Assembly: GCF_001425235.1 (NCBI RefSeq)
Contig: NZ_LMEA01000007.1
Coordinates: 630,655-694,654 of the forward strand
Direction of reading: 5' to 3'
Length of the DNA: 64,000 nt
DNA from: Devosia sp. Root413D1
Lineage (GTDB): Bacteria > Pseudomonadota > Alphaproteobacteria > Rhizobiales > Devosiaceae
In this document: positions 57,913 through 64,000 of the stretch, piece by piece
How the letters are laid out: each line of letters starts with the position of its first letter
Numbering within the stretch: the stretch's first letter is position 1
Position numbers and translations under genes: made by a program
The notes under the pieces: generated by a model
The model's database searches: none
The model's input: only the letters and a program-made list of their open reading frames with translations
What the model was told of the DNA's origin: nothing

Positions 57913-58397
57913 TGCTCGCTGGGGCTCACCATGGCGCCGACCTCGGCCTCGGCAATGACGACACCGTCGACGATCGCCTTGGCCTCGAACCAGCCCATGG
58001 TCATCCGCCGGCGCAGCTTCCTGATATGATACTCGATCTGATCGCCCGGCCTCGCGGGCTTGCGGAATTTGCACTTGTCGATCGTCAGCAGGTAGACGAT
58101 GTGCTTCATCCCGCCGGCCGCGCCCGCCGCGATTGCCATGGCGCCCGCCGTCTGCGCCATGCCCTCGATGATCAGCACACCGGGGAACACCGGCTCGCCG
58201 GGGAAGTGGCCCTGGAAGATCGGCTCGTTGAACGTGACGTTCTTGATGCCGATACCCGAATTGTCGCCGTCGACCTCGATGATTCGGTCGATCAGCAGGA
58301 ACGGGTAGCGATGGGGCAGAACCTGAAGGATCCGACCGATGTCCATCGAGGAGAGTTCTCTCGTCTCACTCGCTGGCGCCTCGTTGGTAACCGTCAC
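57909..58397 (-). CDS. fabZ: 3-hydroxyacyl-[acyl-carrier-protein] dehydratase FabZ
   Basis: Dehydrates 3-hydroxyacyl-ACP in fatty acid elongation. I start it at GTG 58397, which overlaps the lpxD stop as GTGA and has an AAAGGGGA site upstream, giving 162 aa; ATG 58346 is an alternative (145 aa). The core shows [13 protein letters not shown] and the catalytic His/Glu in [20 protein letters not shown]. It competes with LpxD and LpxA for the same 3-hydroxyacyl-ACP pool, which explains its place in this cluster. Confidence 0.95.
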   Translation of the reverse strand: MTVTNEAPASETRELSSMDIGRILQVLPHRYPFLLIDRIIEVDGDNSGIGIKNVTFNEPIFQGHFPGEPVFPGVLIIEGMAQTAGAMAIAAGAAGGMKHIVYLLTIDKCKFRKPARPGDQIEYHIRKLRRRMTMGWFEAKAIVDGVVIAEAEVGAMVSPSEQ

Positions 58398-59431
58398 TCT
58401 CGTCCCCTTTTGTTCAGTCGCCGCAACATCGCTATCTCGCGCTGCCAGGCCTTGAGGTCCTGCGCCGGATAGCCTCCGACTCTCGCGCCCGCCGGCACGT
58501 CCTTCGTCACCAGGCATCGGGCCGACAATATGCTGCCATTACCGATCCGCAAGTGTCCCGCCGTGCCCGCACCGCCGCCCACCAGCACGTTATCGCCGAT
58601 GATCGTGCCGCCGCCGATACCGCAGGTACCAGCGATGAGGCAATACCGACCGATGCGCGAGTTGTGGCCAATCTGCACGAGATTGTCGATCTTGGTACCT
58701 TCGCCGATCACCGTGTCGCCCAGGGCGCCACGATCGACCGTCGAATTGGCGCCGATCTCGACGCCGTCCTGCACGATGACCCGACCGAGCTGCGGGATCT
58801 TGCGGTTGGAGCGGCCCTGCCCCAGCCAGCCGAATCCCTCGCTGCCGATCCGCGTGCCGGCATGCAGCACGACGTTGTTGCCCAGATACGCACACTCGAT
58901 CGAGACATTGGAGGCGATCACCGCATTCCGGCCGATCGTCACGCCGCGACCGATCACCGTGTTGGGCCCGATGATGGTATTGCGGCCGATCTCGACGCCG
59001 GGGCCGATCACCACATTGGCGCCGATCCGCACACCCTCCTCGATGAAGGGGGCCGGACCGCCAGGCTCGAACAGTCCTGACGCGATACCGCGAGTGCCCA
59101 GCGGGTAGAGCCGTTCCAGCAAATCGACGAACAGCTCATGCGGTCGCTCGTCGACGATGGGCACGGTTCCGGCCGGCACATCGGCGAGGAATTTCGGGTG
59201 GACGATCACTGCGCCGGCACCGGTCTCGGCGAGCGCCGTGCGGTACTCGGCCTGCGCCGCCAGCGCAAGGTGGTCGGGCTCCGCCAGGGAGAGTTCCTCG
59301 GCGCCGCTGATCACCAGTGCGGCTGCCCGCCGCTCGTCGACATCGACCTTCCGGCCCAGCGTCGACAGCACGACACCAAGCGAAATCGGTCCCGACGAGG
59401 AATGGAAGCGCGTATCGACCATGGCTGTCAT
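58394..59431 (-). CDS. lpxD: UDP-3-O-(3-hydroxyacyl)glucosamine N-acyltransferase
   Basis: Adds the second, amide-linked acyl chain in lipid A synthesis. The 345-aa protein has an N-terminal LpxD uridine-binding domain followed by hexapeptide repeats ([19 protein letters not shown] and later units), with the catalytic His in [12 protein letters not shown]. Starts at ATG 59431 or ATG 59422 are both possible. A terminator separates it from bamA. Confidence 0.96.
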   Translation of the reverse strand: MTAMVDTRFHSSSGPISLGVVLSTLGRKVDVDERRAAALVISGAEELSLAEPDHLALAAQAEYRTALAETGAGAVIVHPKFLADVPAGTVPIVDERPHELFVDLLERLYPLGTRGIASGLFEPGGPAPFIEEGVRIGANVVIGPGVEIGRNTIIGPNTVIGRGVTIGRNAVIASNVSIECAYLGNNVVLHAGTRIGSEGFGWLGQGRSNRKIPQLGRVIVQDGVEIGANSTVDRGALGDTVIGEGTKIDNLVQIGHNSRIGRYCLIAGTCGIGGGTIIGDNVLVGGGAGTAGHLRIGNGSILSARCLVTKDVPAGARVGGYPAQDLKAWQREIAMLRRLNKRGRE

Positions 59432-59442
59432 TACACAACAAA

Positions 59443-59472
59443 GAGGCCGCGGGGCAACCGCGCCGCGGCCTC
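59443..59472 (-). terminator. bamA terminator
   Basis: Arms GAGGCCGCGG (59443-59452) and CCGCGGCCTC (59463-59472) with a 10-nt loop; on the minus strand the stem is followed by TTTGTTGTG. It lies between the bamA stop (59514) and the lpxD start (59431). The lpxD group therefore needs its own promoter or read-through. Confidence 0.8.
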
Positions 59473-59513
59473 GATAACCAGGAGGGAGGCCGGCGATTGC
59501 GCCGGCCGACCGA

Positions 59514-61652
59514 TTACAGCAGCTGCTGCAGCGTGAGCGAGAAGACCTGGGTCTTGTCGTCCGTCGCCTTGTTCAGCACGTGGGCGAAATCGCCACGCAG
59601 CGGACCGAACGGGCTGTCCCAGATGATCGAGGCGCCAACCGAGGACTTGAAGTTCTGGTCGATGCTGCCGGGATCGATGATACCCGCACCGCCGTTGCCA
59701 TTGCCATCGATCAGAGCCGCGTCGGCCCAGATCGCACCACGAACACCATAAGTTTCCGGCAGGATCGGGATCGGGAACTCGATTTCGGCAGAAGCTGCCA
59801 CATAACCGGTATAGCCGAGCAGTTCCTGCGAGCTGTCGAGACGCGGACCCATCCCGCCACTCTGGAAGCCACGGACGATCGAGCCCGCGCTGCGGAAGGC
59901 TTCCAGCGGGCTGACCCCGCCGCCGTCGAGAGCGGCGATGTAGCCAGCCTGCCCCTTGACGCTACCGATGACGTTCCAGTCCGACAGCAGCGGCATGAAA
60001 TAACGGGCCTTCGCCTCCGTCTTCAGCAGGTTGTAGTCCCAGCCGATATACTGCTGCGAGAAGGTCGCGTAGATGCCCTCGGTCGGACGCTTGGTATCGT
60101 CCAGCGTGTTGTACGCCAGGGAATAGCCGACCCACGCCTTGTTGAAGGTATCCTCGAAGCCGGCAACGTGGCCCGGGTTGAACACATCCGTCCACGGCGC
60201 CTCGTGATCCTTCAGCACCTTCTGCTCAAGACCGGTAAAGATCGACGCGCTCAGGTCTGTAGTGATCGGCGCACCGAAGCGGATCTGCCCGCCGGTCGCA
60301 GCCGTGCCATAGGTGTTCTTGTCCGTCTCTTCGGTGATGCGGTGATAAACATCGACGCCGGACGAAATACGCAGGCCCATGAAACGGGGCTCGGTGAACG
60401 AGAAGTCGTAGCTCTGTCCCGACTCCGACGCACTCACTGCGGCGCGAACATACTGCCCACGACCAAGGAAGTTGCGCTCGGTGACCGACACCTCGCCCAG
60501 GAGACCAGCGCTCGAGTCGAAGCCCGCGGTCAGGCCGTAATCGCCGGTCGACTGCTCTTCGACGGTGATGTTGATGACCACCTTATCGGGCGCACTGCCG
60601 GCCTGCATGTCGAAGGCGACCGTCTTGAAGAATCCGAGACCCTCGATGCGGGTCTTGCCGCGCTGCACCATCGAACGGTTGAAGGGGTCGCCTTCACCGA
60701 AATCCAGCTCGCGACGGATAACCGCGTCGCGGGTCTTGGTGTTGCCGCTGATGTTGATGCGCTCGACATAGATGCGGGCGCCCTCGTCCACCAGGTAGGT
60801 GACGTTGAAGGTGCTGTTGGTCACGTCACGGTCGACACGCGGACGAACGTCGGCAAAGGCATAGCCCTGCGCGGTCGCCTCGAAGGCCAGGTCTTCCTGG
60901 GACTTCTGCAGATCGGCCAGCGAATAGGTGCCGCCCTTGCCGGTGCGGATCGCACCGGTCATGGCGTCGGGGTTCAGACCCGGGATCGAGGTCTCCACAC
61001 CGATCGCGCCGAAGCGATAGCGCTCGCCCTCGGAGATGGTGAAGTTCACAAAATACGCATTGCGCGACGTGTCGTACTCGCCGACGGCCGACGTCACCTG
61101 CGCATCCGGGTAACCGTGGTTCATGTAGTAGAGTTCGATCAGCCCACGGTCGATCGTCAGCAGATCTTCACTGTAGGTGTCGTCACGGAACAGCCAGCTC
61201 AACAGGCTCGTCTCATGGGTCCGGATGATGGACTTGAGGGTGCCCGAGCTGATCGAGTTGTTGCCGGTGAAGTTGATCGCCGCGATGCCGGTGCGCTGCC
61301 CTTCATTGACCACGAAGGTGATGCGGGCGCGACCGCTCTCGGATTGCTCGACCCGCGGCGTAACCGTCACGCCCATGTAGCCCTTGCCGACATAGGCAAG
61401 GCGGATCGACTCTGCGTCGGCTGCGAGGCCGCCCTCGGTGAAGCTCCCCTGCTCCGCCACGTTGACCATCGCGAGCAGTTGGGCGTCGGAGAAGCCGCTG
61501 TTGCCTTCGAACAGCACCGCCGAGATGAGGCGTTGCTGCTGAGCCTGGGCCGCATCGACCCCGATGAATGTACCGCTGACGCCTGCGAGCGGCGCTGCCA
61601 CGAGGGCGAGCGCTACAAAAACACCGCGCATCAGCTTTTTCGGGTTCGTCAT
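59514..61652 (-). CDS. bamA: Outer-membrane protein assembly factor BamA
   Basis: Inserts beta-barrel proteins into the outer membrane. From ATG 61652 the protein has 712 aa with a signal peptide at about residues 1-38 ([15 protein letters not shown] then AAQAQQ). Five POTRA domains fill the N-terminal half, each with its ending such as [18 protein letters not shown]. The barrel follows, with [17 protein letters not shown] carrying the VRGF motif of the L6 loop. The C-terminal residue is Leu (TLQQLL) and not the more common Phe. The earlier start at 61721 lacks a good signal. Confidence 0.96.
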   Translation of the reverse strand: MTNPKKLMRGVFVALALVAAPLAGVSGTFIGVDAAQAQQQRLISAVLFEGNSGFSDAQLLAMVNVAEQGSFTEGGLAADAESIRLAYVGKGYMGVTVTPRVEQSESGRARITFVVNEGQRTGIAAINFTGNNSISSGTLKSIIRTHETSLLSWLFRDDTYSEDLLTIDRGLIELYYMNHGYPDAQVTSAVGEYDTSRNAYFVNFTISEGERYRFGAIGVETSIPGLNPDAMTGAIRTGKGGTYSLADLQKSQEDLAFEATAQGYAFADVRPRVDRDVTNSTFNVTYLVDEGARIYVERINISGNTKTRDAVIRRELDFGEGDPFNRSMVQRGKTRIEGLGFFKTVAFDMQAGSAPDKVVINITVEEQSTGDYGLTAGFDSSAGLLGEVSVTERNFLGRGQYVRAAVSASESGQSYDFSFTEPRFMGLRISSGVDVYHRITEETDKNTYGTAATGGQIRFGAPITTDLSASIFTGLEQKVLKDHEAPWTDVFNPGHVAGFEDTFNKAWVGYSLAYNTLDDTKRPTEGIYATFSQQYIGWDYNLLKTEAKARYFMPLLSDWNVIGSVKGQAGYIAALDGGGVSPLEAFRSAGSIVRGFQSGGMGPRLDSSQELLGYTGYVAASAEIEFPIPILPETYGVRGAIWADAALIDGNGNGGAGIIDPGSIDQNFKSSVGASIIWDSPFGPLRGDFAHVLNKATDDKTQVFSLTLQQLL

Positions 61653-61892
61653 GATTCTTGTTGCCTCGTGCGACCTACGCTGGGAATCGCCATGCACAGC
61701 GTCCCCAGCTAACTCCATCAAAAGCTTTTACTGGAATTTTAACCACGGACAAGCCGCGACCGGCTTCGAGGTTAGCGAAAGATTGGCCCTCGTGCATTCC
61801 TGCAACACCTAGAAAACTAAGCTTATCCAAGGGTTAACAGGAATGTAGGGGCATTCGAGCAAATGCGTCGGAGGCGCGGCGACAATGTGGCT

Positions 61893-61913
61893 GCACGCCG
61901 CGTTGCGGCGTGC
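61893..61913 (-). terminator. Hairpin after rseP
   Basis: GCACGCCGC (61893-61901) and GCGGCGTGC (61905-61913) with loop GTT, 3 nt beyond the rseP stop on the minus strand. No T-run. The rest of the 263-nt gap between rseP and bamA (61653-61892) is AT-richer than its surroundings and should hold the bamA promoter; no gene is seen. Confidence 0.55.
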
Positions 61914-61915
61914 CC

Positions 61916-63049
61916 TCACCCGAGGCTGCGAATGTAGCTGAGAATGGTGTCGTTGAACGTGGCGAACACCATGAGGGTGAACACCAGTGCCATCCCGAAC
62001 CGATTTCCAATGTCCTGCACCCGCTGCGGCAGCGGCCGCCCCCGGATCGCCTCTGCAACGTAGTAGAGCAGATGGCCGCCATCGAGCACCGGAATCGGTA
62101 ACAAGTTGAAAATGCCGATATTAAGCGACAGCGCCGCAGCAAGATAAATGAGCGCTATGGGCCCCAGACTGGCCATTTCGCCGGACACCTTGGCGACTTT
62201 CACCGGGCCGCCCAGCTGTTCGAGATCGCCTCGGCCGACAAAGAAATCGCCCAGGAAAGCCACCGTGCGATCGATGGTGAAACGGACCTCTTCGAACGTC
62301 ATCCCGATCGCCTCGACCGGGTTGGGTCGGTACTGCACGACTTCGGCCTGATCGACATCCTTGGTGACGCCAAGGCGACCGATCCGGTGGTTGTTGCCAA
62401 ACCGATCCTTGACCGACACGGCCAGTGGCACAGCGGTGACGGTCTTCGTGTGCCCGGCGCGCTCGAATGTAATTGACACTCGACGCTCCGGAGCCGTCGC
62501 GATCAGCCGTTGGAAGTCCTCAAAGCCGCGCACCTCGTACCCATCGACCGAAAGGATGCGGTCCCCTCCCGCGAGGCCTGCCTGCCCGGCGATCGATTCC
62601 ACCGGCACCGTATCGAGCACCGCTGGAATGGTCGTACGGCCATTGCTCAACAGCAGGGCATAGAGCACGAGCAACGTGAAGATGATGTTGGCGACAGGCC
62701 CGGCGATCACCACCGCGATGCGTTGCCACACGTTCTTGTTGACGAATAGTTGCCGGCTCAACTCGGGACCGGCGCGCTCAATGAACGCCTCGTCCGGCAT
62801 GCTGGCTGCGTTCATGTCCCCGACGAAGCGGACATAGCCGCCTAGCGGGATAGCCGAAATCTTCCAGCGCGTGCCGCGCTTGTCGTCGAAACCGATGAGC
62901 TCTCGTCCAAAACCGATCGAGAAGGTCTGGATGGCAATGCCGTTCCAGCGCGCCACCAGATAGTGTCCCATCTCGTGCACGAACACGATGATGGTGAGCA
63001 CCACCAGGAACGGCACCACGAAGGAAAGCAGCCAGAAAACAAAGTCCAT
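61916..63049 (-). CDS. rseP: RIP metalloprotease RseP (site-2 protease family)
   Basis: Membrane protease that cleaves anti-sigma factors and signal peptides within the inner membrane. The 377-aa protein has the zinc motif VHEMGHY (His25, Glu26, His29) in its first helix, a PDZ domain near residues 125-215 (VESIAGQAGLAGGDRILSVDG), and the third zinc ligand in NLLPIPVLDGGH near the C-terminus. Its place between cdsA and bamA fits an envelope-biogenesis cluster. Confidence 0.96.
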   Translation of the reverse strand: MDFVFWLLSFVVPFLVVLTIIVFVHEMGHYLVARWNGIAIQTFSIGFGRELIGFDDKRGTRWKISAIPLGGYVRFVGDMNAASMPDEAFIERAGPELSRQLFVNKNVWQRIAVVIAGPVANIIFTLLVLYALLLSNGRTTIPAVLDTVPVESIAGQAGLAGGDRILSVDGYEVRGFEDFQRLIATAPERRVSITFERAGHTKTVTAVPLAVSVKDRFGNNHRIGRLGVTKDVDQAEVVQYRPNPVEAIGMTFEEVRFTIDRTVAFLGDFFVGRGDLEQLGGPVKVAKVSGEMASLGPIALIYLAAALSLNIGIFNLLPIPVLDGGHLLYYVAEAIRGRPLPQRVQDIGNRFGMALVFTLMVFATFNDTILSYIRSLG

Positions 63050-63133
63050 GTCGTCGGTTCCGAACGCCCCGCAGTTGCCGAGAACCTAGGGGTCGAATGC
63101 GTTAAGATTGCGATAGGACCGGGTGTCGCAGCG

Positions 63134-64000
63134 TCACCAGTTGAGGAAGCCCGACGCCACTGCGCCCAGGCCGCCATGTAGGGCTCCCACGACGCAAAGG
63201 AAGATCGAGCTGAGCGTCAGGCTGTCGAGCCGGTCCATCAGGCCACCATGCCCCGGGATGATGTCACCGGAATCCTTGATCCGGAAACGCCGCTTGATGG
63301 CGCTCTCCGCCAGATCGCCGACCTGCCCCAGGATGCTGAGGGCGGCGCACAGCGCGAGGCCAACCCACCACGGCGATTGCGGCACCACCAGCAGCCAGAC
63401 CACCAGCCCGACCAGGGTGCCCAGCGCAAAGCCGCCAATGGCGCCCGACCAGGTCTTGGACGGCGAAATATCGGGCGCCAGCTTCTCGCCACCAACCTGA
63501 CGGCCGGTGAAATAGGCTCCTGTATCGGTCGCCCAGATCACGCAGCCGAGCAGCAGGCCGGCCCAGAGGCCACTGTCGAACACCCCCGGCTGGTTCCAGG
63601 TTGCGTCGCCGCGGATGAGCAGCAGCGCGATGATGACAATGCCGTAGAAAACCACGCCGCCGATTCGCCAAAGGCGGCTGCCGGGGCTGCCGAATGCTGC
63701 AACCACGGCAGCCGCTGCCACGGCGGCGAGCGATGCCAGCGGCCCGAGCGCGGGATAGATCAGTGCGGCAATGACCAACAGGCCGATCAGCGCGCCGCCA
63801 ACGGTGGTCAGTGGCTTCAGCGTCACCATCCGTTCCCACTCGCGATAGCAGCCGGCAAACACCACGGCGACCAGAGCGGCGAAGACGTAGGAACCGAAAT
63901 AGAGCCCCACGCCGGCCATGATGAGAAGCACAATTGCCGAAGCGAAACGGGGGCCGAGGTCGGTCCAGGACCGACGGGCAAGCGGGTTGAACTGGGGACG
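63134..64000 (-). CDS. cdsA: Phosphatidate cytidylyltransferase (5' end beyond window)
   Basis: Makes CDP-diacylglycerol from phosphatidate and CTP, the branch point of phospholipid synthesis. The frame is open to the window edge: residues from RPQFNPLARRSWTDLGPRFA lead into several membrane helices, so the true start lies beyond 64,000. The C-terminal signature is complete: ISPSKTWSGAIGG, DLAESAIKRRFRIKDSGDIIPGHGG and LMDRLDSL, with the metal-binding Asp residues. 288 residues are visible. rseP follows after 84 nt. Confidence 0.95.
   Translation of the reverse strand, partial: RPQFNPLARRSWTDLGPRFASAIVLLIMAGVGLYFGSYVFAALVAVVFAGCYREWERMVTLKPLTTVGGALIGLLVIAALIYPALGPLASLAAVAAAAVVAAFGSPGSRLWRIGGVVFYGIVIIALLLIRGDATWNQPGVFDSGLWAGLLLGCVIWATDTGAYFTGRQVGGEKLAPDISPSKTWSGAIGGFALGTLVGLVVWLLVVPQSPWWVGLALCAALSILGQVGDLAESAIKRRFRIKDSGDIIPGHGGLMDRLDSLTLSSIFLCVVGALHGGLGAVASGFLNW

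Noticed and set aside
59580-61712. 710-aa open frame antisense to bamA
   Set aside because: bamA has POTRA domains, a signal peptide and a terminator; the antisense frame is a GC artefact.
63050-63133. Missing dxr between cdsA and rseP
   Set aside because: Some bacteria carry dxr here, but its absence is common in Hyphomicrobiales and not informative.

Overview
The window is GC-rich, densely packed DNA from an alphaproteobacterial chromosome. Gene order and protein content point to Hyphomicrobiales (Rhizobiales), and a Devosia-like organism is my best guess from the proteins; the genus is inference, not demonstrated. Evidence for the class includes the run pyrG-secG-tpiA-ppiD-trpE-trpG-trpD-trpC-moaC-moeA, the run lexA-comEC-gltX-gltA-lpxB-lpxI-lpxA-fabZ-lpxD-bamA-rseP-cdsA, LpxI in place of LpxH, and an alphaproteobacterial-type SOS box (GTTC-N7-GTTC) at lexA.

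Layout. (1) 1-11,743 is a housekeeping block: two tandem GNAT acetyltransferases, pyrG, secG and tpiA on the minus strand, then a tightly overlapping plus-strand run ppiD-trpEGDC-moaC-moeA. (2) 11,744-44,600 is a roughly 33-kb accessory block between moeA and lexA. It carries a CueR-like MerR regulator with a drug-type MFS pump; sulfate ABC transporter genes without an ATPase gene; a TctCBA tricarboxylate transporter with a TctDE-like two-component system and an extra binding protein; a DeoR regulator with an MFS permease; AraC regulators; several alpha/beta hydrolases and a metallo-beta-lactamase-fold hydrolase; and a family of large winged-helix/STAND-ATPase/TPR regulators. (3) 44,643-45,494 is lexA with its SOS-type promoter and terminator. 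(4) 45,706-50,061 is a second, smaller insertion with galactose/galactoside genes: dgoK, dgoA, an SMP-30 lactonase and a GH42 beta-galactosidase. (5) 50,030-64,000 returns to the core: comEC, gltX, gltA, the lipid A genes lpxB-I-A, fabZ and lpxD, then bamA, rseP and a cdsA cut by the window end.

The most unusual part is the set of five related loci for OmpR-type winged-helix/STAND NTPase/TPR regulators (26.5-44.6 kb). Three are full length (about 890-926 aa). One is an N-terminal half (DNA-binding plus ATPase, no TPR). One is a free C-terminal TPR half, placed 4 nt upstream of a full-length paralogue. Each lies next to a transporter or hydrolase gene, which suggests ligand-responsive regulators of the MalT/AfsR style that have expanded and split locally. 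No tRNA, rRNA, CRISPR array, insertion sequence or prophage gene was seen. Every gap between genes is under 300 bases.
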